A stretch of 64,000 nt of DNA from Plasmopara viticola (lineage: Eukaryota; Oomycota; Peronosporomycetes; Peronosporales; Peronosporaceae): NCBI GenBank assembly GCA_001695595.3, contig MBPM02000016.1, positions 372,001 through 436,000 on the forward strand. The letters run 5' to 3'. Below the pieces are notes generated by a model, which saw only the letters and a program-made list of their open reading frames with translations, was not told the DNA's origin and did not search any database. Of this stretch, positions 11,401 to 22,085 are shown in pieces (positions within the stretch are counted from its first letter, which is position 1; each line of letters starts with the position of its first letter). The translations under genes and the position numbers were made by a program.

Positions 11401-14400
11401 AACAATTCAGGTCCTGTAAATTTATGGTTCGGCAAACTCCATCGACCTTCTTAATGACTATGTCTGTACACTCCGCATTTTGTATGTGGCGTGCTAAGTA
11501 GTATTCCGTTTCTCAAATTTTAAGGTCTTATACTAGTCTCGAGGTGATTTTCATGCGTTGTCGCCGCGCGCGGCCTTGTTATATGGGTTTTATACGATAT
11601 TCATGTTCCCAGTCTTCTTGGCCAAAAGGCTAATGGGTTGCATAACAATAAGGATGCACATTAATGGCCAAGCACGAATTTACTACAGAAGCGGGCCTCA
11701 CTCTGACGCATTCCGGATACCATGCTTTGCGACGCTCGGCGGTCGATTTACTGTGATGACCATACGTTATTTTGTCAAAGAAATTTGTGTTTTCCAGGTG
11801 GGGCTCAAGGGCTTGGAGTCGTTCTGAAGAAACCACAGTCTGACCTCCAAGGCCGATTTTAATAGCGTTTAAAGCGCGTACATTAATTTGCGCAGGAGAG
11901 AAGATTCGACAGGAGGGGGTCGTTCCTGGCAATCTTGACCGCCGAGGCCAGTGCACTTCCATGTAAATTTAACTGTAGAAGTAGAAAGGCCGTCATAGCT
12001 TTTTGCCAAATGGCGCGATGCATCACTTCACAGAGCTCATAAGTTGCCTTTGTATAAGCCTCAGATTGGCTGCCCAATGGCTGCCGCAAGCCATTGGGCT
12101 GAAAACAGAAGCATCGTCCTTTCTTATGCTAGCCGTGAGCTTTTTGCTCGTACATTGAGGTACACTAGGAAGGCTATACAAATTGGCTTTCTCTCGGGCT
12201 ACCTGATGCCTCTTTTGCGCCCATCTAGCTATATTGAGCAAATTGATTTTTGTATGAAAGTCAAAGAGTCATGCAGAGCACTTTTTCATCTCCTATTAAG
12301 CGTAAGTACCAATAGATTGAAGAGAATCTAAGAAGCATTTGCATTATATCAAGCTATAGCGTGAAAAGCTGGTCTTTCGCTGATCCAAGCATTTTTCGAA
12401 TGGTGGCTTTTGATGCACGACGGACACTCCATCAAATTGAATTTTGTATTGGATACTGAGGCATTTTGAAGGTTACCAGAACGGAGAAAGTCTCCGCTAT
12501 ATTATGAAATCTTACAATGTGTATATAGGCGGGACTGATATATATTAAGAATGTAATGAATAAGCTATCACTGTATTGCAATTTATTGCACACGTCAGAT
12601 TTTTAAGTGAACGGTTGCTCAGTGAAAAATTGATAATGTGCCTGCACGCCTCCTCTTTGCAAGGTTTTGTGTGAACCTGCCACACAAGTCATGGTAAAGC
12701 AAGGCCATTATGCTTCGACAGACCATGCTATGGCATAATATGATACGAGTGCTTCAATCAAGAACCTTTACAGAGAGCTATTGAGGTGTGAAAAGAGTAA
12801 TTTTCAAAAAACTTGCGAACCCCGACCTACCATAGTCTAGTCTGTCATCTATTGGAGAAGGTAAGCATAGCACCTTGCCCAGAAAAAGGTATTTGATCTT
12901 TTTTATGCAACTTCGACAAGGGGTTTTACATGTTTGTCCTCGATCAAATTTTCTTTGTAGGAATGCGCACATCTAAAGGACAACTGTCGTGAACTAGAAG
13001 TGACCATTGCATAAAATTTCGTCATATTTTCCTACTAAGACTTTTAAAAAAGATGGATAAGCATTATTGGTCACCCGGTAACATTGTATAAGCTCAATTT
13101 CTACAATGATCAAGCAGGAAGCTAAGACAGCTGTCAGTTGGCCATGTCATATAATTATAATACTAAAAAAGTTGTTTCGGCTTCCTAAGGTGCTTCAAAC
13201 CAAAGCCAATTTCTGTGATCAAAGGTGCGCCTTAAAAAGTCTCTGTCTAATTCAAAGGCTGACTATTGGTGAAACAAAAAAGTGCTTTGCATGGGTTAGG
13301 CATGAAAAAAATTTAAGCTTGCACTTTGGCGCAGGGGCACGCGCACCCCATTGTTCTCTCTTGCCCAAACGACGAAAATATTGAGAAGTGCTGGTGGCCC
13401 ACTCTTTGAGTTTTTGCCAAGTGAGGATGTATAGGAATTTAAGCCAGCGACAATTTTTTTAATACAGCATCATCGCCCGTTCAAAATGTATGTCAGCCTC
13501 ACCTACCATACGGAAGGCCTTTTCCATTAAAACAGAGAAGTTCATGATGTCCAGATAGCAAAAATCAACCCTCAATTTCCCCGTTGGTGATAATACTTGC
13601 ATTAAATACCAGAAGTCAAATACGAAAACTAGTTACGCTCATAGGCGCAATACGAACACGGTGGGCAGCAGGACTTACGCCTCTCACATTGTCGGATACC
13701 GATGTAAGACACCGTTTTGCAAATGATCCACTTCCTTTCTAGACAGCGGTCTTAATGAACTAGAGAAGAGCCGTACCACTCGCATGATACAGGTCACGGC
13801 GTCAAGTCGTTTGTACCTGCTTTTTTGCACGCCACGATGGCTCTCCAAAGGCCACTGCTCGCGCGGCGGGTGCGTTAAAAAGACTTGACTGAGAAGAGCC
13901 ATTGTTTAGCATCTACTAAACGGCCGTTACACGTGTGCTTCTGACACCGCATCAAATTCCGCTTAAAGGTTTTCCCCGGCTACGTAAAATCCTTGCCGCT
14001 AGCTATACGCTCTCTTAAGAGACTTCGCGTACGCAGATCGATGATTATAATTCTTGAAACACACAAGTGTTTAACACAATACTTAGGGTACTTATCAGCA
14101 CTGTCACTGTAACGGTTGAGCTAATAAGGTTTGACGAGTATCTGGCGTGTTACAGCCCGCATTTTAATATATATATATATTTATACAAATAGAGATAAAT
14201 ACGAGTACATTTTGTTGATCTAATTTTGAAGCAATACATCTCTTGTATGTCTCGGCATCGGCATATGACCAATCCATGCGCTGAGAGCTAAAGCTCCGAG
14301 CGCGGAGATGGTCACTTTTACCATATACGTTTAATGATATAGTGTAACAGAGAGCTACTTAAGCAAAGGAAGCTGTAAAACAGCCTTCAACTCCACCGCT

Positions 14401-15039
14401 GTGTCGAATACACACCTATCAGTCTACTTCTCTAAGCGAGTACAACCAGTTTTGCCTTCGGGTGGAGAGCGAGCACCCACCCAGCTCTTTGCGCGCAAGG
14501 AATGGATACAAACCCAAATAGACGACAATATTAGCAAGCAAAGCATCGCCCAGGAGCATGTTCCGAACGTACTAAAGTTGTTTTCGATCTGTCGACCACG
14601 CAAGCGACTCCACCCATAAAGACAACAAGTTCATCTTTCCAGGAGGCAAGATCCAACCTGGAATATTTGCTTTAGTGATGTGTTGACGGAGAAAAGCGTG
14701 TAGTTATATATGTCTTCAGGCTTCTTACATCGACAAATTTTTCTCAAGTGGGATCATATACGGGGCTAAACAGCGCACCTATCTACTCAATAGTCGCGCT
14801 TAAACAATGGCTCACTTTGATTTAAAAGCTGTCCATGGATGAAACGCTAGTAGTGACCGCCGTAGGGCCCTAACGATACGCAACTAACTATAGCGCGATC
14901 CCCACCATGACCTGCATCTGCGAGAAATTCACTGTTCCTCCTTATCCTCGAACGCATTGTTCTGAGAGTAAATACACAATATACCAAATGACGATTCGCG
15001 TCGGTATAAGGCTTTGATGCATCATGGAACATAATAAAT
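8401..15039. other. 6.6 kb without a supported gene
   Basis: AT-rich DNA with only short overlapping frames. The longest (10864-11331 plus, 11630-11962 minus) have no start context, no domain and no consistent codon use that I can see. A short TA-dinucleotide run sits at about 14167-14182. It is probably old transposon debris, but nothing could be identified. Confidence 0.35.
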
Positions 15040-15801
15040 TTTGTGCAGACTGAGAAAGAAGTTACATTGTCTGTGCAATCTACCTTTCCACCGACAAAAT
15101 TTGTCTGCCAAGTCCAAGATAAAGCAGCACCTCCATCATCTATATGTGTCTTTCGTCCAAACCCTTACGCCTCACTCTTCCAATTCTTTCAACGCTTACT
15201 TCTCTATACAATCTTCAATCGCTACCTCAATGCAAGCTTGTGAACACTTGTAATCGACCAACTCACTCCGGCGAGGAAACATGTACGACGTCGCGCCACT
15301 GTCAATCAGCCAACCGGTTGATCTTAGCAAATACCGTATCAATACAGCTCGAACGATCTCTGAAACGACATTCAGCCGGAAAGTCCTGTTTCATTTGACT
15401 AATCTGGTCACAGCTAAAGCTCTTTTCTTGAGACCACTGTCATTTTCTTGCGCTTTCCCGTGAACTCTTAGTCTTTCCTAAGCTTTAAGTAGCGCAAAAT
15501 GTGCGTCAACTTATTCGTTTAATTGGAGTCGTCCGACGCCTTCAACAGCTTTTTCTCGACTTCAATAAGCTGTACAACCTTAGCGCTTTCCACCATAGAA
15601 TAAATGAGCTCATATTCCGACGATAGGCTTCTCGGAATCACCACCAATTGTCTTGATTTATACACTGGCTCTTTTGTCGTCCGGACTCTCACGACTTATT
15701 TGTTGAATGCATCCAAATTTTTTGCCATACGAGTGCCACTCTTCATCTTAAACTCACGACGGCAACGTGTCATTGTGGCACAGTTTTGCAAAGTAAATTG
15801 A
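15040..15801 (-). mobile_element. Ty1/copia gag and protease remnant
   Basis: On the minus strand, 15801 to about 15590 reads as the core of a copia gag: ATMTRCRREFKMKSGTR, an ESRQLVV-like block (here KSRQLVVIPRSLSSEYELI) and a following VESAKVVQLIEVEKKLLK. From about 15370 downwards, the aspartic protease reads LADSGATSYMFPRRSELVDY, including the DSG catalytic triad start. Several stops and frame changes interrupt it, so it is inactive. No long terminal repeats were found. The next expected part (integrase) does not follow on this strand; an integrase piece instead lies on the plus strand 220 bases away. Confidence 0.7.
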
Positions 15802-16019
15802 TTGTAGGAATTGCGAAGCGCTCCGCACACAACCCTGTGCTTTTCAAACGTGGATTAAGCATGGAGTTTTAACGTGCTTCATCCACCAATCGGAACAGAA
15901 TTCAAGCTATGACAACTAGTGCAACAAACGGAAAAGCTTATACGCTGAAATTTTAGCAAGAGAGGGCAAGATTAGTACAACCCTCGAGAGCTGATAGTCA
16001 GTAGGAGCTGTAACACGCT

Positions 16020-16730
16020 CACATGGGACGTTTAAGCAAGGATGTATTAATTAAGAGTTTGCATTCCACAAGCGGTATGTCTGCACTGAGAAAAGGCATC
16101 AAGACCTTGTGTAGTGGCTGCACGAAGGGCAAGCAGACAATTGAAACGTTTTCAGGAGGCTTTATGACGAAGACGTCATGCATATTAGAGCTACTTTGCG
16201 CGGAAATGATAGGATCCATGAAACGTTTTCAAAGGGTGGCGCACAGCACAGCACGACATTTGTGGATGATTATTCACGATATGTGAGGGCATACTTCTTC
16301 GTAAATAAATTTGAAGTTGCCGACAAGACCTAGATGCTCAAACCGCTATATGAAAAATTGTAGAAATCTTGTATTAAGTGTCTGTGCTCAAACACAGGCT
16401 CATGCCAACAAAACGGCATCGGGCGCCAACGTACGGTACCCTAAACTCTCCAGAGGAACGTTGTGGCAGAACGAATGAGCCGCAGAAAAAAAAGGCATGG
16501 AGTCTGCTACCCTACCAGTATGTTCCAACGCGTTGGTGGGCAGAGCCGGACAGCACTTTAAATTACCTGATCAACCGTTTACCCAATACAGTCATTGATC
16601 GGCTCCACAATATGATTTATCATCTTGTGCTACTTGCAGCTCGCTAGAGCATCTATATAGCCTTTTTCTACTGGCTCGTAAAGCCTAGGGTTACACGATC
16701 CGACAGCACACTTTTGAGGTAGGTGGTATC
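16020..16730 (+). mobile_element. Ty1/copia integrase remnant
   Basis: Plus-strand frames give the end of the pre-integrase zinc region (CSGCTKGKQTIETF), then DDYSRYVRAYFFVNKFEVAD at about 16262-16330, which holds the first integrase Asp. After a stop, 16500-16640 reads YQYVPTRWWAEP and NYLINRLPNTVIDR, typical of the C-terminal half of a copia integrase. Stops and frame changes make it inactive. Confidence 0.7.
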
Positions 16731-16934
16731 GACATCCAGCTGCTCCATTTAGTAGTCAGATTCGACATGAGTTGCCAGTACAGCTTGAATAAACTTTAAA
16801 TCAAACACTGGCGAATATGTCTTAACGAAATCTACACCGTTCTTTTGCGTAAATATTTCAGCCACCATTCGTGCGCGCCACATTGCCATCCTGGTTTGTT
16901 TCTTAGCAAAGACCCGACACCATCGAATTATCAA
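16690..16934 (-). mobile_element. Ty1/copia reverse transcriptase, N-terminal part, inverted
   Basis: The minus strand reads WRARMVAEIFTQKNGVDF, then KTYSPVFDLKFIQAVLA, a stop, and MEQLDVDTTYLKSVLS. These match the start of a copia reverse transcriptase, including the first catalytic region (QLDVDTTYL). The strand is opposite to the integrase piece that it abuts. Confidence 0.68.
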
Positions 16935-17699
16935 CTCGTTGAACGATTAATCATGTATTGCTCTGGTGATGTGACCGTAATTCGGCGTCCATCGCTTAAT
17001 GTCAATGTTTTGCCTGTTACTAGCTATTTTCTACGCGTATGTGGTGAAGGTCTGATTAGTAACAGCGTAAGCGCGAACAGCTTCGGCTCTAAGGCGTCCT
17101 TGTCAATCAAAGCACGCTCTTAAGGGATAATGGCATTCGCTTTCTTTTAAACTATCTTTCCCGTTGGATACGTTTCCCAAATTCAGCCCAGGTTCGCGCG
17201 CGTACATTAAATGTTACTCTCGACGTTGGGGCACCGATTGTTTTTTTTTTAAAAAAGTTCGACAGTAGCTCGGTATACCAATCGATCTTCCTCTATATCG
17301 TGAGCTGCAGCTCTGTGTTCAAATAGCTCTGAGTGTAGCGAGGCCGATAATTGGAAAGCCCTGACCATTGAATCCCTCATAAAGGACTCTTTTTCATTCA
17401 TTAAGCGAATGAGATATCTTCTTTTTCTATACTTTTCATCGACTCATCCAATCACTGACGCTTTGTCAAGGCGAGTACTGCGCCTTCATCGTCATTTGAG
17501 GTAGTGCATCACTATTTTTAATTTTGATGTGCGCTTACCCCCACCTCGCGCCCATCCAACCCCACCAACCGTGATATCAATATTTTGCTGCTTTCCGAAT
17601 CGTCACCACGGATTTTTAATGGTGTCCTCGGCACCACCAACAAACAGGCTTGAAGCTCTTACTCCTAAGCTTCGTCCCCTTCACGTGGTCAGCGTGTGT
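16935..17699. other. unassigned, between copia pieces
   Basis: Degenerate DNA with no readable domain. It is probably part of the same retroelement debris. Confidence 0.3.
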
Positions 17700-17910
17700 A
17701 TACCCATGAGACCCAAACACCCGAAGTTGACCCATCCAAGGCTTTACGTAAAGCCATCCAAAGAAGGTTTGTGTATGTATACCTGTATGTCAATGACATC
17801 TTTACTACAGAGAATACGGGTGGCAAAATTTGAAGATCAAGATGTGCTAGAAATAGCTAATACGACGAAGGATCTCGGCATGTCGAAATTTACTATGGAA
17901 ATGTAGATCG
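17700..17910 (+). mobile_element. Ty1/copia reverse transcriptase, catalytic part
   Basis: Plus-strand frames read FVYVYLYVNDIF, where active elements have a YVDD box, so the first Asp is Asn here. About 40 residues later TTKDLGMSKFTMEM matches the usual KDLG...F.LGMEI segment. The piece is frame-shifted between these blocks. Confidence 0.6.
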
Positions 17911-18847
17911 TCTATGACAGGACGGTTGCATCAGCACATACACTAAATTGATCGGCCAGAACAGTGCCAACCTCGACAATAAATGTGCGTTCGGTCCTAG
18001 GCTGTCGCCATCGCAGTCACCATGAACTAAAGCTGGGTATTCAGAAATGCGCTCGAGACCATGCCGCTCTCTAAATGGCAGTGTGTTGTATTTTACAGCG
18101 TGCACTAATCATTAAAGACATTCGGTCTTTGCTTCTTGGTCGGGAACAATGTAATTACTTATTTCTGTAAATGATTTGTGGAACAATGATATGATAGGGC
18201 TAATAGCCGTTACCAGCTAACCTGCCGGCGACGACGTTTACGTCCCAAAAACACTATTCGAAGAGGCTACGTACGACAGCGAATACTTATGCGTAGTTGA
18301 TTTAAAAACGAGAATGGTTGGTACATGACACAGTGGTGGATGTGCCTTCGAGCGATCTGCTAATGCCGGGACGAGCACTCAAGTACTACGAAGAGCTCGT
18401 ATCGGCATAGCACGATTAAGCATGCGGTTTCAGTCACTTAGGAGACCAATAAATGGCGTTGACGCGTCGTAAAGAAAGCATTGAGGCAAAAAAGGCAGTA
18501 CTGACCTTTAATGGTGGCATTCGATTGTTGCACATCCTTTTCACGCTTCATTGTTATCTATGAAGCAACGTTGATTTTATTATAGCACCCGCTGGGGCTC
18601 GCGAGTGCACGGGCTTAAGATTAGTCAAAGGACCAAAGTCGGATTCTGGAGGTAACGACACAGACAGTGTTATCGTGGTCAGCTTCAAAAGCAGGCCCAA
18701 AATTCCAATTTTTGTCTATCGTCGCTTTCACTTTCTCCTCAATCTCATAAACGGTAGTCATCGAAGGTGCGTACGAGATACTTTCTTGCCTTGTATGCTA
18801 CTTAACAGAATAGAACGCGCCTACCTAAGAAGCGCAGTTTAACTCTA
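17911..18847. other. unassigned, probable retroelement debris
   Basis: No clear domain. Short protein-like stretches occur on both strands at about 18360-18540 but cannot be named. Confidence 0.3.
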
Positions 18848-19302
18848 TGTCTCTGAGGGAGTCTAGGGGTCTCGCTGCTCTTATATGGGATGGTTGGGCG
18901 GATGTTGAGCGGACGACGAGCGGACAAGACGAACATTCTCGATGCCCTCACACATTCTAGGACAAGACGAACATTTTCAAAAAGCATAAGCGTTGCTTTC
19001 TTTGGGGACGGAGACTCGTCGGCTACGCGAAACAACAATGAAGCTGTTGCTGCGACAGACGCAGTCACCCCGGCGTCAATGACTCTTCTGCTCTCCAGCA
19101 TCGATCGCATCAACGCTGCTCTGGAAGCTGCAGTGGCTCAGCCTTCACCGCCGACCGGTACATTGCGTGTGTACCACGCAACGGAAGATGAATGGAATGC
19201 GTTTGCTGACAGCGATGGACAACTAGTTTGCCCCAGTGTTCTTGAATGGTTTACTGACACGAGAGAAATCCATATCATCGAGTTTGCGAGCACTCCACAC
19301 GT
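18848..19302 (+). pseudogene. truncated copy of a possible Uma2-like nuclease gene
   Basis: This segment is closely similar to the reverse complement of 20086-20532. The shared protein includes EAVAATDAVTPASMT, LLSSIDRINAALEAAVAQP, then LRVYHATEDEWNAFADSDGQ and PSVLEWFTDTREIH. Homology stops after EFASTPH, so the C-terminal nuclease part present in the other copy is absent. No credible ATG precedes the shared region other than 18890, inside a basic leader. It is best read as a broken partner in an inverted duplication. Confidence 0.5.
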
Positions 19303-19558
19303 TAAAAAGAGCCATTTTCAAAACCCACATTCAAACTCAGATACATACTCACGATATCAAAAGGTGTGGCATATACGACGGCCCTTCTCGTGTGGTGTGT
19401 ATATTTAGGAAAAAATCTGTGAGTCAAATACAAAAAATTCACGGAGTATGCGCATCTAGATTCACTGTGCAAGGCTACAATAGAACCAGGCAGATACAGA
19501 TACAAAACGGTTTTCCACGGCGTGTCGAGTGACGAGGTTGCCATGTAAGAGCGTCGGA

Positions 19559-20532
19559 TTAACGCATTGCCCAGACCAGTGGAGAGTCCAAATTCACCGA
19601 TAAAATTGCCGGGAAAGCTACCGGGAGCGCCATCCCTGGTGGAAATCTAAGGATTTGATGGCCGTCCAATTGAATCATGATTCTCGGAGCGACGATTGGG
19701 AGTGGAGCCAGCTGCACGAGTGACTTTACGCGAGCATCGTACAACTTGTATTTGGCATTCGCAAAGTCGAAATCGAACTTCACACACAGCACTGATTCAA
19801 CCCCTGCCATCACAGCCCCTATCGCTATCGCCTTGTGGTCAAGTCCTTGTGCCATGCCCCACTGCTAAGTGACTCCAACTCCAACTTCGATCGTCTATTA
19901 GTCTTCAAAGATCGGAACGTCCGGTGGAAGCACAGAGCCCGGTGTTGTTCGAAGTGGCCCATAACTGAGGTCTGGACACCATCGTCGCCCTTGGGAATTC
20001 ACGGCGGCACCATCGGCATTAAGCCATCGACTGATAGTTGGCTTGGCGAATGAAGTACGTCGTTCGAATTGCCGGGTATATCTCTCGTGTGGGGTGCTCG
20101 CAAACTCGAAATGGATTTCTCTCGTGTCAGTAAACCATTCAAGAACACTGGGGCAAACTAGTTGTCGCTCGCTATCATCAATCGCGTTCCATTCATCTTC
20201 CGTTGCGTGGCACACACGCAATGTACCGGTCGGCGGTGAAGGCTGTGCCACTGCAGCTTCCAGAGCAGCGTTGATGCGATCGATGCTGGAGAGCAGAAAA
20301 GTCATTGACGCCGGGGTGACTGCGTCTGTCGCAGCGACAGCTTCATTGGACGCACGGCTGTTCTGCGTCAGGTGACGACTATGAGTCCTAAGAAAGCAAC
20401 GCTCATGCTTTTTTTGTCGTCTTGTCCCAGAATGTGTGAGAGTATCGTCTTGTTCACTCGTCGTCCGCTCAACATCCGCCTCACCATCCCGTATTAGAGC
20501 AATGAAAGTACCCCTAGACTCCCTCAGAGACA
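19559..20532 (-). pseudogene. possible PD-(D/E)XK (Uma2-like) nuclease gene with in-frame stops
   Basis: One minus-strand frame runs from about 20540 to 19559, broken only by stops at 19900-19895 (TAA TAG) and 19867-19865 (TAG). The N-terminal half matches the copy at 18848-19302 (HATEDEW and VLEWFTDTREIH blocks). The C-terminal half reads RRWCPDLSYGP, then TIEVGVGV, GLDHKAIAIGAV and SVLCVKFDFDFANAKYKLYD. A Pro-Asp, then an Ile-Glu-Val-Gly strand, then Leu-Asp-x-Lys-Ala resembles the PD-(D/E)XK core of Uma2-type restriction-like nucleases; that assignment is my inference from the pattern. The start codon is not found: the shared upstream part has no in-frame ATG. All three stops are one C-to-T change from Gln codons. 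A Crinkler-type effector domain or an unrelated family is possible. Confidence 0.45.
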
Positions 20533-20796
20533 GCGTAAGCAAAATTACACTAGATTGTTATAAAATTGCTCTTAAGATTTCGTCATTAATAACTTATAAT
20601 CAATCGACCCTCGTAATTTATCAGATAATTACAGTAATAATTTCGTACCCCATGACGTTCGGAGGTTATTCATCTCAAAACAAGGTTTTACCATGCCTCC
20701 GGCTTGATAGGGATACCGGTTCGATACCGACAGCTGCTGCTCTGACCTCCACACAAACACGAGAAAGTCTCATTCCCCTCCTACGCACGCAGCTCT
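20533..20796. promoter_or_regulatory. upstream region of the anchored helical protein gene
   Basis: AT-rich to about 20650. A TCTCATTCCCC stretch at about 20768, some 20-30 bases before the ATG, partly matches the oomycete initiator (GCTCATTYBNCAWTTT). The match covers only the CTCATT part. Confidence 0.25.
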
Positions 20797-21771
20797 ATGG
20801 TGCATGTAACGAAGCCCGTAGTGATCGCTGGCATCTCGGCTGCAGCAGCAGTTGCTCTTCTTATCTATGCTTTCGTCCAAAATGGCAAATCTAGCGTAAG
20901 AAGACTTTTACTCATATGTCGTTGCTACTAAAGTAAGTGATAATGTACTCTACAGTCGCAGAACGCAAAGAAGAGCAAGCCAGACGTTAGCGTGCGCGAT
21001 ATCCCAAATCTTCACAAGGAACAGTTATTGAGTATTTTGGAGACCATTTGTACACAGATGGGCCAAGTTGTGGTACGTGAAGTTTACCAGCCAGCAATTA
21101 ATGCAACGTTGTAGAACCTAAGGCATGTGGTCATATCGTAGATGCAACTGGCCAAATTGGAAGCCAAAATTCGCCAGGAATCATCTCAAAGCGGTCGCGC
21201 ACTTCCTGAGGACCAATTGGCGTCGTACTTGATGGGCCAGTTTGAGGAGGCTATGAAAGCCATTGAGTCACAGGTATACGCAAAGTTTCAGACCACCGAA
21301 GAGGAAGTAAAGGCAGCTACCGAGTTTTTTGAAGAGGAGGACGACAAAGACGTTGCCAATGCTGTGTCAAAGCTCCAGGAGCTTTACCGTGTTATGACCG
21401 GCGGCGGCTTTAGTGACGTTGAGGTTCCAGCCGAGCTTACACTCACGAAATTCATCGAGATCATGCAGGAGACTATGGAGTCGCTAAACGTGGCCATGGA
21501 AGAAGTGTGCCTCGAGGTCAAGGAATTAAATCCGGAGAATAAAGAAGAAGCCATTAATCAGAGATATGTTAAGCGCGCAGACAGCTTGTCGGCCGAGATC
21601 CACGCCAAGCACGGCCTTACGCGCGAGGTGCTTCAAGCGGCAATGATGAAGTATCAACAGGAAACCACATTTTTGTCGGCCATGACGGAGCTTCAGCAGC
21701 AGCAAGCTGAGCGCTTTGCAGCGGCAGCTGCCATCTTTAACGGTGAGGTGAACATGGGGTTGACCGGTTAA
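20797..21771 (+). CDS. signal-anchored helical protein, unknown family
   Basis: Three exons: 20797-20895, 20956-21072 and 21142-21771. The introns are 60 and 69 bases (GTAAGA...CTACAG and GTACGT...CGTAG), both in phase 0, and the product is 281 residues. The first exon encodes a short basic N-terminus and one hydrophobic helix (VVIAGISAAAAVALLIYAFV), a classic single membrane anchor. The rest is mostly charged helix, rich in Glu, Lys and Gln, with likely coiled-coil stretches (FEEAMKAIESQVYAKF; MTELQQQQAERFAAAAAIF). This fits an organelle-surface or ER protein with a cytosolic helical domain. I do not recognise the family. The third exon alone could look like a 209-residue gene, but its first Met directly follows a splice acceptor. 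Confidence 0.72.
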
Positions 21772-22085
21772 GTGTCTGCCAACAATATCTACTAGAACAT
21801 GCTATTCAAATGTCGAGCTGTAGCCCGTTTTGTTACTTAGATTATGTCTCCATTTGCTTGTTTCCTCAATCTTATTGGTGGATTGAGGCCCGACATTGGC
21901 TTTACGGCTCTGTATCGTCTTTGTACAGCTTGCAAATTAAGTGGCGATCGTGTAATTGCAGCCTTTGATTATGTCGATCGAACTTCAACTTGAAGTGAGA
22001 CCATGCAAGTCTATTTTTGGTCGGGTTTGATTCGGAAGGGTATGCTTCAATATAGGTTTCTTGAGCCGCAACCGCTTGGAGAGGC
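21772..22085. other. intergenic, 314 bases
   Basis: The 3' flank of the anchored protein gene and the promoter of the IQ-motif gene. A minus-strand frame at 21902-22138 is judged a shadow. Confidence 0.35.

Larger units (their letters stand above)
18848..20532. repeat. inverted repeat, arms about 450 bases
   Basis: The arms are 18848-19302 and 20086-20532 (inverted), with about 780 bases between them. Both arms begin at the same outer sequence (TGTCTCTGAGGGAGTCTAGG on the left; its complement on the right). Differences are scattered substitutions and small indels. Confidence 0.75.

Noticed and set aside
20640..20760. tRNA-like GGTTCGATACC
   Set aside because: No A box or acceptor stem can be paired around it. 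No tRNA or rRNA gene was seen in the window.
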